Shown: positions 15,846 through 22,704 of the stretch, in pieces
How positions within the stretch are numbered: the first letter of the stretch is position 1
How the letters are laid out: each line of letters starts with the position of its first letter
Virus record (IMG/VR): IMGVR_UViG_3300035564_000090
Coordinates: 1-49,906 of that record
DNA length: 49,906 bases
Reading direction: 5' to 3' (one strand)
DNA from: a virus
The notes under the pieces: generated by a model
The model's database searches: none
What the model saw: the letters and a program-made list of their open reading frames with translations, nothing else
Told to the model about the DNA's origin: nothing
Made by a program: the position numbers and the translations under genes

Positions 15846-16053
15846 CGTTTTTTTCATAATATTTTATTTTTTTTCCAGGCTTTCCATTAGTACGCTTTTT
15901 TTCCATTATAGTACATAATCGTGAAAACTCTTTTTTTGTCAAAAACCGTCTATTACTGATAAGCATTCCGATTTCCTGGATACGTGCGGTTTGTTTCAGC
16001 GTTTCGTAGCTGTATGGACTGGCAGCAGCCAGCGTAATTAATGGTGTCCTCAT
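15841..16053 (-). CDS. Small HTH regulator bracketed by twin promoters
   Basis: 70 residues: LAAASPYSYETLKQTARIQE resembles an HTH, then NRRFLTKKEFSRL and a basic tail (NGKPGKK). The element order matches the 13084 gene product. AGGAG lies 9 nt before the ATG. It has its own promoter over a 14-bp palindrome. Two identical outward promoters flank it, so it is the natural candidate regulator of both. That role is inferred. Confidence 0.65.
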   Translation of the reverse strand: MRTPLITLAAASPYSYETLKQTARIQEIGMLISNRRFLTKKEFSRLCTIMEKKRTNGKPGKKIKYYEKNA

Positions 16054-16072
16054 ATATGTATGTACTCCTGAC

Positions 16073-16104
16073 TATAGTATACTATACTACGTACATATAG
16101 TCAA
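16073..16104 (-). promoter_or_regulatory. Promoter and palindromic operator of the HTH gene
   Basis: TTGACT (16099-16104), 17-nt spacer, TATACT (16076-16081) on the minus strand. The -10 box is covered by the perfect palindrome TATAGTATACTATA (16073-16086), a likely operator for autoregulation. Confidence 0.8.
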
Positions 16105-16193
16105 TACCGGAAAAGATTTTAATTTTGAGTATATAATAGAAGATTTCAGACAAATCATAAAATATTAAAATAAAAATATTTTTGTAAAAAATA

Positions 16194-16236
16194 CTTGACT
16201 TATTACCGTATAAGATGTATATTATATGTATAAGCT
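16194..16236 (+). promoter_or_regulatory. Promoter P2 of the small-protein operon
   Basis: TTGACT (16195-16200), 17-nt spacer, TATATT (16218-16223). It is identical to P3 over 43 nt. The leader then forms GCTAAT/ATTAGC, the same hairpin position as after P3 with a compensated base-pair difference. Confidence 0.85.
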
Positions 16237-16273
16237 AATGAAAAAGATTAGCAAAACTTTAGGGGGAGTTAAT

Positions 16274-16516
16274 ATGAAGAATTTAAATATAAACAATGCT
16301 ACGGAACTTGGTTTGGATAAAATGGGGATAGGTCATTATCCATCTTCCATAACAATAGAAAATGTAGAAGACGATAACCAGCTCATGCAGGTAATAGAAA
16401 AGTTTCATACTTTTAATGAAAATTTAAGAGCAAGTGAATACATAGAAGAGGAATCACAACTTTTGATAAACTTACAATATTTTTTAGGTCAAAGCTGGAC
16501 TAAAATAACGGCTTAA
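16274..16516 (+). CDS. Hypothetical protein, first gene of the P2 operon
   Basis: ATG 16274 follows GGGGGAG. An in-frame ATG at 16226 precedes the predicted transcript start, so it is rejected. 80 residues, acidic, mixed alpha/beta. No motif is recognised. Confidence 0.6.
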   Translation: MKNLNINNATELGLDKMGIGHYPSSITIENVEDDNQLMQVIEKFHTFNENLRASEYIEEESQLLINLQYFLGQSWTKITA

Positions 16517-16527
16517 AAATAATCTTT

Positions 16528-16560
16528 ACCCGGAGCTTGACCGGACAACAGGCAAAGGGG
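16528..16560 (+). repeat. CCGG intergenic hairpin element, copy A
   Basis: ACCCGGAGCTTGACCGG followed by ACAACAGGCAAAGGGG, just after a stop codon and ending in the next RBS. Nearly identical to copy D at 17391. Confidence 0.75.
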
Positions 16561-16565
16561 ATAAT

Positions 16566-16805
16566 ATGAGAGTTACAAAATATTGCGAAGACTGCGGGCA
16601 TGAAACAACCGGAGTTCCAACGCATGAGGAAACCGCAGCGGATGAGAAGTTTTGTCCTGACTGTGGAGGGCGGTTCATGGACGAGGAAGAGCGTGAAAAA
16701 AGACATATGTTACGCAGCGAACACCTGGAAGAAGAACGCTTTGAGGATGATGAAGAATGTAGAGAATTTCTAAAAAATCCTACATTCCCAGCGTTCGGGA
16801 AATAA
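16566..16805 (+). CDS. Zinc-ribbon protein with acidic tail
   Basis: 79 residues: CEDC at about 7-10 and CPDC at about 31-34 form a zinc ribbon, followed by a Glu-rich helical region. The RBS AAGGGG lies at the end of CCGG element A. It may be a transcription or RNA-binding adaptor. Function is unknown. Confidence 0.7.
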   Translation: MRVTKYCEDCGHETTGVPTHEETAADEKFCPDCGGRFMDEEEREKRHMLRSEHLEEERFEDDEECREFLKNPTFPAFGK

Positions 16806-16810
16806 TCAAA

Positions 16811-16826
16811 ACCGGAACTTGCCGGT
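16811..16826 (+). repeat. CCGG intergenic hairpin element, copy B
   Basis: ACCGG-AACTTG-CCGGT, a perfect 5-bp stem with 6-nt loop, 6 nt after the zinc-ribbon stop. Confidence 0.65.
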
Positions 16827-16883
16827 CTGTCAGGGATAGCCTCCTGGCACTGAAGATGATAGGCTGAAAGAGGAGAAAAGGAA

Positions 16884-17162
16884 ATGAAAACGAAACTACA
16901 AATATTTATAATAGCAAGGAAAATTGTAATCGATGAACAAAAAAGTCAAGATGTGCCAGTACACAATGTGGCCATCAACGCTATAAAAGAAATCAATAAC
17001 GCACAGAGAAAAGAACACGCAATACATAAATTTATCGATAATTGGCAAGGGCAATCCAATGTGTATTGGAGCAGCTTTGAAAAATGTTCGGATACATCCA
17101 CGCAGGATCATGCTTTTAATTGTCCTACGTGCAGGATGCAAGATTTTCTCGATAATATTTAA
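16884..17162 (+). CDS. Hypothetical protein with C-terminal Cys cluster
   Basis: 92 residues. GAGGAGAAAAGG precedes the ATG. Helical N-terminal region; Cys at FEKCSD and FNCPTCRMQ suggest a small metal site. No family is recognised. Confidence 0.6.
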   Translation: MKTKLQIFIIARKIVIDEQKSQDVPVHNVAINAIKEINNAQRKEHAIHKFIDNWQGQSNVYWSSFEKCSDTSTQDHAFNCPTCRMQDFLDNI

Positions 17163-17168
17163 TCACTA

Positions 17169-17185
17169 CCCGGCGCACTGCCGGG
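17169..17185 (+). repeat. CCGG intergenic hairpin element, copy C
   Basis: CCCGGC-GCACT-GCCGGG, a perfect 6-bp stem with 5-nt loop, shortly after the stop codon of the previous gene. It is followed by a long leader to the next RBS. Confidence 0.65.
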
Positions 17186-17253
17186 AATGGGCGCAATGTC
17201 TACCTCCTCGCGGTGTGCCCGGATAACCAACTAACAGACAGAAGGGGATAAGT

Positions 17254-17385
17254 ATGGACAATGCTTTTAAAGAAAAAGAAATCAAAAAAGATATGGGAAA
17301 TATTACCATTGAAACAATATCGGAATTAGCTGTATCAGCCATTGCAATTGCAAGCGCGATTATACTTGCTGTTATGCTGCTATAG
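17254..17385 (+). CDS. Tail-anchored membrane miniprotein (43 aa)
   Basis: ATG 17254 with AAGGGG upstream. Residues 1-22 are charged, 23-43 a single hydrophobic helix (VSAIAIASAIILAVMLL). It could regulate a membrane target or be a small toxin-like peptide. Confidence 0.6.
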   Translation: MDNAFKEKEIKKDMGNITIETISELAVSAIAIASAIILAVMLL

Positions 17386-17390
17386 CAACT

Positions 17391-17420
17391 ACCGGAGCCT
17401 GGCCGGACAACAGGCAAAAG
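17391..17420 (+). repeat. CCGG intergenic hairpin element, copy D
   Basis: ACCGGAGCCTGGCCGG then ACAACAGGCAAAAG, matching copy A at nearly every position including the RBS spacing. Confidence 0.75.
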
Positions 17421-17428
17421 GATATAAT

Positions 17429-17683
17429 ATGGATAGAGAGCTATTAAAAAATATTAAAGAATATTACGAAAAAGAAATTGATCGTATGAAGGAAGCGGCT
17501 GAAGAATACGCGCAGCATAGTGTTGATGCTATGCGATTTGAAAGTGTTTTGGAAAAATCCAGAAATTTTTATGAGACATATAATTGCAATCTGGCTGGGA
17601 GAATGGAAGCCGCTATAAAATTTATCCCTGATCAGATAGAACTATTGCAATTAAAGGAGGATAATAATGAAAAGCTGGGATAA
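17429..17683 (+). CDS. Helical hypothetical protein
   Basis: ATG 17429 after AAAAGGATATAAT; the frame is open further upstream but without an RBS. 84 residues, charged coiled-coil-like helices. The end overlaps the next gene by 17 nt. Confidence 0.6.
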   Translation: MDRELLKNIKEYYEKEIDRMKEAAEEYAQHSVDAMRFESVLEKSRNFYETYNCNLAGRMEAAIKFIPDQIELLQLKEDNNEKLG

Positions 17684-17978
17684 TGAATTTTATAAACTAA
17701 TTGAGCAATTTGAAAAAGACAACAGCAAAACGGGGATTAGACTGGATAGATGTAAAAGCCATGGCGAAGATGCCTTTTTTGAAAGCGGAGAAACTGAAAA
17801 ATTATTTAAAACCTACATGCAGGGGTATTCTTTTGCGAAGTGCAAATTTGAAATATCCAATCTTAATAATCCTAACAGCATACATACAAAAATAGATAAA
17901 TCAGGGCTATTGTCGGAACTTGCAAAAATATCCCAGATAATAATTGATAAATATATACCGTATAACAGTGATCTGTAA
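17667..17978 (+). CDS. Hypothetical protein, last gene of the P2 operon
   Basis: GGAGG lies 8 nt before the ATG. 103 residues, soluble, mixed helices. No motif is recognised. A hairpin follows. Confidence 0.6.
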   Translation: MKSWDNEFYKLIEQFEKDNSKTGIRLDRCKSHGEDAFFESGETEKLFKTYMQGYSFAKCKFEISNLNNPNSIHTKIDKSGLLSELAKISQIIIDKYIPYNSDL

Positions 17979-17983
17979 AAACA

Positions 17984-18012
17984 CCCTGGGTAGTTATACG
18001 GTACTCCCAGGG
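17984..18012. terminator. Hairpin between convergent operons
   Basis: CCCTGGG (17984-17990) / CCCAGGG (18006-18012). It has no long T-run but lies exactly between the plus operon end and the minus-strand genes. Confidence 0.5.
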
Positions 18013-18065
18013 CACTAATACAAAACTTAATCTATTATATGGAAGCCCCCTTTTCGTAAAATATT

Positions 18066-18242
18066 TTAAGCATCAACGATGCTACGATTACTTTTATATT
18101 GTATTTCTTTCTCTGTTTTATGAGCATATCTGCAAAACCAACAGGTTATTATATTAAGACTATATGGCCATAGATTGATAATAAAAAGCCTTTTATTTGA
18201 TTCCAAAATAGCACCACATTTTTTACAAATAGCAATACTCAT
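18066..18242 (-). CDS. Small zinc-ribbon protein
   Basis: ATG 18242, 58 residues. CKKCG at 6-10 and CWFC near 34-37 make a four-Cys ribbon. It follows the ASCH gene by 5 nt. Function is unknown. Confidence 0.65.
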   Translation of the reverse strand: MSIAICKKCGAILESNKRLFIINLWPYSLNIITCWFCRYAHKTEKEIQYKSNRSIVDA

Positions 18243-18247
18243 AATTT

Positions 18248-18589
18248 TTATTCCTTTATATATTCAAACTCAATCCGATTAACGATCACATAACAAGTGC
18301 ATTTGTTGAAGCGCATAAAAAAATCAATAAACCATTCCCTGCTTTTTCCCGGGAATCCCTCGCGCCTTACATCTTCGTCGGTAATTTCAAAAAGTCTTTC
18401 TTTCCTAACAGATATCACGCGAATGATTTTTAAACGCTTTATCCTTTCGCCTTTCTTTAATCCTTGGCATTTTTCAACAGCGCAAAGCAAATCACCGGGC
18501 TTAAGTTTCCACCAACCAAGGCGTCTGGTGACTGTTTTTGTTTCATCAATAATCTGTTGTATCGTTTTAAAGAACGACATATTTTGCAT
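18248..18589 (-). CDS. ASCH-domain protein
   Basis: 113 residues. The ASCH pattern is visible: ETKTVTRRLGWWKLKPGDLL, then a beta strand (RLKIIRVISVR), ITDEDVRREGFPG and a final strand (VNRIEFEYI). The PUA-like fold is predicted to bind RNA. Short single-domain ASCH proteins are common in phages; their role is not established. Confidence 0.8.
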   Translation of the reverse strand: MQNMSFFKTIQQIIDETKTVTRRLGWWKLKPGDLLCAVEKCQGLKKGERIKRLKIIRVISVRKERLFEITDEDVRREGFPGKSREWFIDFFMRFNKCTCYVIVNRIEFEYIKE

Positions 18590-18593
18590 TTTA

Positions 18594-18965
18594 TTATCCT
18601 ATTACCATATGTACACCATTAATTATTTCAAGATCATTTTCTGTGCAGGTTATGCCGGCAGCATTTAATTTTGCTAAAAAATTTGGTATTTTTTTAATTG
18701 CATAAACATATTTTTTTTCAGTTATCAACAATACATAGCAAATAGTATCAGATAAGGAATTCCCTATTCCCTTTATATTAAGAAGAAGATCAAAACGATT
18801 AAAAAAATCACAAAGCATGTCATATTTATTATAATCATTATGATCGTCTTTTTCTTCCATTTCTTCTAATACTGTTTTTAAATATTCATCAAAACCTATT
18901 TTACATAACATATCCTCTGTTAATCTAATACCAATTCCGCATTCAGATTTCAAATGTAAGATCAT
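18594..18965 (-). CDS. Hypothetical protein, 123 aa
   Basis: Helical, with an acidic middle (EEMEEKDDHNDY) and several Cys. GAGGAG precedes the ATG. The 147-nt gap upstream carries one copy of the 47-bp repeat. No motif is recognised. Confidence 0.6.
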   Translation of the reverse strand: MILHLKSECGIGIRLTEDMLCKIGFDEYLKTVLEEMEEKDDHNDYNKYDMLCDFFNRFDLLLNIKGIGNSLSDTICYVLLITEKKYVYAIKKIPNFLAKLNAAGITCTENDLEIINGVHMVIG

Positions 18966-19040
18966 TTATTTATCTCCTCTTATTTGTGTTTAAACAATTT
19001 ATAACATCGTGAAGTTGTTAGCTCTTCTGGATTAAAAACA

Positions 19041-19087
19041 CACGTTTTATCACAAACATGCTTGTGAAGTATTTAATAATTTGATTT
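19041..19087. repeat. 47-bp direct repeat, copy 1
   Basis: It matches 19641-19687 with two differences. It contains a 16-bp near-palindrome (CACAAACATGCTTGTG). Copy 1 lies downstream of the DUF2284-like gene and ends with the same AATTATTTAATA stretch that forms the 3' end of the 19942 gene in copy 2. Confidence 0.9.
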
Positions 19088-19112
19088 ACTGTAATTTGTT
19101 GTGTAAAAAACA

Positions 19113-19604
19113 TTACTTAAACCCTCCTACAAATGCAATTTTATATAATATATTTTGGGGGTTGCGCTCGATTGATAATCCGTGATAATGGGCTGTTTCA
19201 AAAACATCTATTCCCATTGCTTCAGGGATAAGCTCATAATCAAAGCTATATCCCCAATTAGCAGCATATAATTTTTGCTTAAAAGCATAAACGCCTACGG
19301 TCAATTTTTTTCTAACCCCGTTTTGCCAATACAAGCAACAAGCGCATTTTTTATCACTCCAATTCGGATGTAGCGCTTTCATTTTTTCTTTTTGTGAGGC
19401 AATATCAAAAGGCTGTATAACAAAATAACTTGCTTTTGATAGGTCGTATTCTTCCTCTATTCTTTGTGCTTTAGGCGGACAGTTTGGGCTTCGATTCCAA
19501 TTGGGACAACCTTTTGGATGGCCTGGATATGGAAGACGACAAAGAGCGCTAGGATCATTAACGAAAAATATTTTTTTAAGTTTTATGATTTCAATTGGTA
19601 ACAT
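19113..19604 (-). CDS. DUF2284-like Cys-rich protein
   Basis: ATG 19604 after GGGGAGGT; the upstream extension to 19643 lies in the repeat and lacks an RBS. 163 residues with CRLPYPGHPKGCPNW, NCPP and CACCLYW, a Cys/Pro layout like DUF2284 predicted metal-binding proteins. The cofactor and reaction are unknown. It is bounded by direct repeats, suggesting it came in as a unit. Confidence 0.6.
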   Translation of the reverse strand: MLPIEIIKLKKIFFVNDPSALCRLPYPGHPKGCPNWNRSPNCPPKAQRIEEEYDLSKASYFVIQPFDIASQKEKMKALHPNWSDKKCACCLYWQNGVRKKLTVGVYAFKQKLYAANWGYSFDYELIPEAMGIDVFETAHYHGLSIERNPQNILYKIAFVGGFK

Positions 19605-19640
19605 TATTCTTACCTCCCCATTGCTATGCCATAGCATTTG

Positions 19641-19687
19641 CACGTTTTATCACAAGCATGTTTGTGAAGTATTTAATAATTTGATTT
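19641..19687. repeat. 47-bp direct repeat, copy 2
   Basis: Exactly 600 bp from copy 1. It covers the last codons and stop of the 19942 gene plus the following spacer. Confidence 0.9.
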
Positions 19688-19942
19688 TATGCCTCCGTTA
19701 GTTGATAAATCTTTAGCTATTAACACAGGACAATCAAAATCATGCTCTATCTGTTGCTTTTTTGATTCTATATCCTCGTCGCTTTCAAAATTATACGTGT
19801 CGGAATAGCACTCACTCCCACAAAAAAAGCATCTTACGAACTCTTGCATATCCCCATATCTTTCATCCTTAACCACGTAACTGTTATATGATATAAGCGC
19901 GTCGCATACTTCTTGTATGTCTCTTTCTCTTTGATCACTCAT
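19673..19942 (-). CDS. Cys-rich small protein
   Basis: ATG 19942 after AAGGAAAGC (an earlier ATG at 19960 is possible). 89 residues; CFFCGSEC near 35-42 and a later Cys suggest metal binding. The 3' end lies inside repeat copy 2. Confidence 0.65.
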   Translation of the reverse strand: MSDQRERDIQEVCDALISYNSYVVKDERYGDMQEFVRCFFCGSECYSDTYNFESDEDIESKKQQIEHDFDCPVLIAKDLSTNGGIKSNY

Positions 19943-19960
19943 TTTGCTTTCCTTTTGCAT

Positions 19961-20404
19961 CTATTTTAACCCCCATGCAATCCACCCTATAACAGCCACC
20001 ATACTACTTATCCCCGTTGCCCATTTCCAGGCTTCCCGCGATATTGTAGCTACTCGTAGCTGCTCTTCTGATTGTTTCAAGGCTGCTAACGCCTCGCTGT
20101 GCTGCTTTTGTAATAATTTGATTTGTTTTTTCAATTGCTGTATTGTTAGTGTTAATTCTTTTAATCGTTTTTTCAATATATCTAACTGTTGTTTGTTGTT
20201 TTCCGAGTAGCTCTTGTAACTTGTTAATTGTAATAAGATACTGCGCCTCTCGTTCTCTAGTTGATTGCATTCCCGGATTATCAATAGCATATTTTTTTTG
20301 ATCTGCTCGACCGGTGCAATAGCCTGCAAAAAATGAACAGGTAGAAATAGCAACACAAATAATAATAGAAATAGTAATCGTCTTGATAAGCTTTTGTCGG
20401 TCAT
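19961..20404 (-). CDS. Nested frame B: signal peptide, coiled coil, C-terminal TM
   Basis: 147 residues, in the +1 frame relative to 20004-20408, its ATG 4 nt downstream (ATGAATG). Residues 8-30 are strongly hydrophobic and signal-like (RRLLFLLLFVLLFLPVHFLQA); 35-115 coiled coil; 128-145 a C-terminal TM (SSMVAVIGWIAWGLK). This resembles a unimolecular spanin layout, although no lipobox Cys is seen. It extends 43 nt past the end of frame A. Lysis role inferred. Confidence 0.6.
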   Translation of the reverse strand: MTDKSLSRRLLFLLLFVLLFLPVHFLQAIAPVEQIKKNMLLIIRECNQLENERRSILLQLTSYKSYSENNKQQLDILKKRLKELTLTIQQLKKQIKLLQKQHSEALAALKQSEEQLRVATISREAWKWATGISSMVAVIGWIAWGLK

Positions 20405-20408
20405 TCAT
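20004..20408 (-). CDS. Nested frame A: i-spanin-like N-TM coiled-coil protein
   Basis: 134 residues. N-terminal TM at about 10-30 (ITISIIICVAISTCSFFAGY), then a predicted periplasmic helical domain. GAGGA precedes the ATG. It lies almost wholly within frame B, and both frames have sensible codons and topology. Rz/Rz1-type spanins are nested in the +1 frame this way. Alternatively one frame is non-coding. Confidence 0.6.
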   Translation of the reverse strand: MNDRQKLIKTITISIIICVAISTCSFFAGYCTGRADQKKYAIDNPGMQSTREREAQYLITINKLQELLGKQQTTVRYIEKTIKRINTNNTAIEKTNQIITKAAQRGVSSLETIRRAATSSYNIAGSLEMGNGDK

Positions 20409-20657
20409 TTAATCCTCAGTCCGCTTGCTGCTGATTGTACATAGGCTGTTTAATTTTTTATAATTTTTAATTTTTTCGTGCCAAGTGTTTTGATTAGCGA
20501 CATAATATTTATCAGCGATTTGCGATATTTGTAATTCTATAACATTGTTGCTATCAATCATTGTGTTAATATAGTCTTTGAATGGGATTTTTTCAAAAAT
20601 TACAGTCTTGTCACATTTTATTTTTTCGTTAATTTCATTTATTTCATCTTCACTCAT
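20409..20657 (-). CDS. Hypothetical protein, 82 aa
   Basis: AAGGATAAAA precedes the ATG. Acidic N-terminus, helical. Its stop lies directly before the ATG of nested frame A, so the genes are co-translated. No motif is recognised. Confidence 0.6.
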   Translation of the reverse strand: MSEDEINEINEKIKCDKTVIFEKIPFKDYINTMIDSNNVIELQISQIADKYYVANQNTWHEKIKNYKKLNSLCTISSKRTED

Positions 20658-20694
20658 TTTTATCCTTCTTTAATGGCAATTGTTTGGTTGTTCA

Positions 20695-21081
20695 TTAATC
20701 ATACTCCCACAATTCTAACTCTGGATTTTCATAGATATTCCCAATTATTTCACAATCTTGCAATGATGATGGCTTAAATTTTTGATCTTCAAATCTTACA
20801 AGTATATTTTTAGTTGTCCATTCTCTGGTCTCTCTTGAGCTATTATTTTTCATTTGCACCAAACAGCGCTTTTTTACAATATCGTTTTCATAGACTTCTT
20901 TTTCATTTATATCTTTTTTACCTGTGAATAGATTGTGAGATATTATCATTGGGGTATCCCCAAGAATTGAAGTAATCCAGTATAAAGGATTTTGTAACTC
21001 TATGTCGCCAGGATGAAAACAATTCATATGTATTTTATTGTATTCGTCTTTAACAATATATCTGATTTTTATTTTACTCAT
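20695..21081 (-). CDS. YopX-family phage protein
   Basis: 128 residues. The YopX signature is present: LFTGKKDINEKEVYENDIV, then VRFEDQKF, and a C-terminal CEIIGNIYENPEL. YopX proteins are widespread in phages and of unknown biochemical role. GAGGAG precedes the ATG. Confidence 0.88.
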   Translation of the reverse strand: MSKIKIRYIVKDEYNKIHMNCFHPGDIELQNPLYWITSILGDTPMIISHNLFTGKKDINEKEVYENDIVKKRCLVQMKNNSSRETREWTTKNILVRFEDQKFKPSSLQDCEIIGNIYENPELELWEYD

Positions 21082-21092
21082 TTGTTACTCCT

Positions 21093-21281
21093 CTACGCCT
21101 TAAATAAAACTGCTCTTACTGCACAATCTTTTGCCTCAAGCAATTTTCTTAACGCGGTTGTTTTTTCCGGATTATCTGGCAATGTCTCATTAATTTGCTT
21201 CGCTAATTCACAAAAAGGCGCCGAAACCTTTTTTAAATTTTCCGGTAAATGATCATAATTAAAAAATTGCAATAGATACAT
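21093..21281 (-). CDS. acb2: Acb2-type cyclic-nucleotide sponge (anti-CBASS)
   Basis: 62 residues. FNYDHLPENLKKVSAPFCELA, then LPDNPEKTTALRKLLEAKDCAVRA, matches the conserved helical hairpin of the Acb2/Tad1 hairpin family. Family members bind cyclic oligonucleotides and so block CBASS (and in some cases Thoeris) signalling. The C-terminal LRKLLEAKDCAVRA is the most conserved stretch. AAGGAG precedes the ATG. It lies in the accessory operon with YopX. Confidence 0.88.
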   Translation of the reverse strand: MYLLQFFNYDHLPENLKKVSAPFCELAKQINETLPDNPEKTTALRKLLEAKDCAVRAVLFKA

Positions 21282-21291
21282 AATAACTCCT

Positions 21292-21498
21292 TTATAGATT
21301 ATTTCTATTTTGCATTTTAAGCCCAGTGCTTAAAAATAAATTTGTCCCATCTTCTTTGCTTACGTTTGTAACCCAATGACATTCCTTATCATTGGGAAGC
21401 GTATAACATAAACAAAACGCAGGCTTTTCATCCAGTTCTAAATATTCCATTAGTGCCCGCTCTAAAATTTTTGCAAATGTTTGCATATCAATTGTCAT
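21292..21498 (-). CDS. Hypothetical protein, 68 aa
   Basis: An N-terminal helix (MQTFAKILERALMEYLEL) is followed by beta strands. It overlaps the upstream gene by 11 nt and precedes the sponge gene. Function is unknown. Confidence 0.6.
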   Translation of the reverse strand: MTIDMQTFAKILERALMEYLELDEKPAFCLCYTLPNDKECHWVTNVSKEDGTNLFLSTGLKMQNRNNL

Positions 21499-21895
21499 TT
21501 ATTACCCCAAAAGCAGAATCGCGCATACTAATCATTGTTTCAATATCAGGCATTCTTTTGCTAATGCTTGCTTCAAAACTTCTCGTAATACGCTGATGAA
21601 ATGTCATCCTTATATAACGCATGTTAGGTTCGATGGACACCCTAATCATGCGCCTATGGCATTCTATTACCAAGTCGGTTAGTTGTTGCCCATCATAATT
21701 TGCAAGAGATTTACCCCAGTTTAATTCTATGCGTATATTATTATTCCAATCTACTTTTTCAACATTGCAGGGCGCATTATAAATTCCACCGCCTATAAAT
21801 CCAATAATATTGGCAACTTCTTTCCCTAATGGTGAGCATGTTATATTATAATTTTCCTCAATCCACTTATAGTGATCATTATGTGCATAGCTCAT
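21488..21895 (-). CDS. Conserved phage protein of unknown function
   Basis: 135 residues. The stretch WGKSLANYDGQQLTDLVIEC HRRM and IRMTFHQR recurs in many phage proteins as far as I recall, usually near Acb2-like genes. No catalytic motif is obvious. It overlaps the 27-aa ORF upstream by 4 nt. Confidence 0.7.
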   Translation of the reverse strand: MSYAHNDHYKWIEENYNITCSPLGKEVANIIGFIGGGIYNAPCNVEKVDWNNNIRIELNWGKSLANYDGQQLTDLVIECHRRMIRVSIEPNMRYIRMTFHQRITRSFEASISKRMPDIETMISMRDSAFGVINDN

Positions 21896-21975
21896 TTATT
21901 TATCCTCATAATCTTTTGATTAGCTTCAAAATATATCCTAACAACGATACGCTCTATAAATTTTTCTCTACTCAT
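21892..21975 (-). CDS. Micro-ORF, 27 aa
   Basis: MSREKFIERIVVRIYFEANQ... It overlaps both neighbours as ATGA (21972-21975 and 21892-21895), which fills the gap exactly and argues for real translation. Function is unknown; it may serve coupling. Confidence 0.5.
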   Translation of the reverse strand: MSREKFIERIVVRIYFEANQKIMRINK

Positions 21976-22385
21976 TTTATTACGTTCTCCTCTTCTCTTG
22001 CCTTATCAATAAGCTCATATAATTTATCTAATTCTTTGCGCCTATCATTTAACGCCTTATCTTTGTCAAAATATTTTTTAAACGCTTTATCATAAGACTC
22101 TAATTTTTTTAGTAGTTCAAGTTTTATATTAAAATCTTTTTCAGCATTATACAGTTCGGCTATTCTATCCCTTTCTTTTCCATCAATTATTTGCAATTTA
22201 TACGTAAGCAGTTCGTACTCCTCTATCCATTTTTTATTTTCTCTTTCCCATTTTAAAGATAATATTCTGCTTTTCCTTATCGGGCTAATATAGTAGGGAA
22301 TTTTGTATAAAATAAAAAAGATTAAATCTTCTTTTGAAAAATATTGTAGAATATCATAAGCTTGTTCATATTTTTGGATTATCAT
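21972..22385 (-). CDS. Coiled-coil protein, 137 aa
   Basis: ATG 22385 after GGAGGGTAGTGTCA is preferred over the open extension to 22466, which lies deep in the upstream gene. A hydrophobic segment near 15-30 (LIFFILYKIPYYI) precedes a long charged coiled coil. It may be membrane-associated. Confidence 0.6.
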   Translation of the reverse strand: MIIQKYEQAYDILQYFSKEDLIFFILYKIPYYISPIRKSRILSLKWERENKKWIEEYELLTYKLQIIDGKERDRIAELYNAEKDFNIKLELLKKLESYDKAFKKYFDKDKALNDRRKELDKLYELIDKAREEENVIK

Positions 22386-22704
22386 TGACACTACCCTCCT
22401 GTTCCCATATCCATTGTAAAGCCGCGAGTCTACATACTGTTTTATTTTCATACACAGAGAACGCAAAACTTTTAATAAGAGCGCAATTTTTATATATGCT
22501 TATAGCTTGATACGTTCTATCTATTACTATTTGACAGCTCTTTATGTCGTCTATAGCGTCATAAACGATAAGTTTAATCAAACTTTCATTATTAACTTTA
22601 ATAAGCCTTATCATAACATAATCAATGTCATAGTTTGACAATGCACATAGCCATTGCCAGAATGAAAAAGATTTATTTATATCATCGAATGTTTTTTTAC
22701 TCAC
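22366..22704 (-). CDS. Hypothetical protein, 112 aa
   Basis: Trp/Cys-containing mixed alpha/beta protein (FWQWLCALSNYD, AALQWIWEQEG). It overlaps both neighbours by short distances. No family is recognised. Confidence 0.6.
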   Translation of the reverse strand: MSKKTFDDINKSFSFWQWLCALSNYDIDYVMIRLIKVNNESLIKLIVYDAIDDIKSCQIVIDRTYQAISIYKNCALIKSFAFSVYENKTVCRLAALQWIWEQEGSVNDNPKI

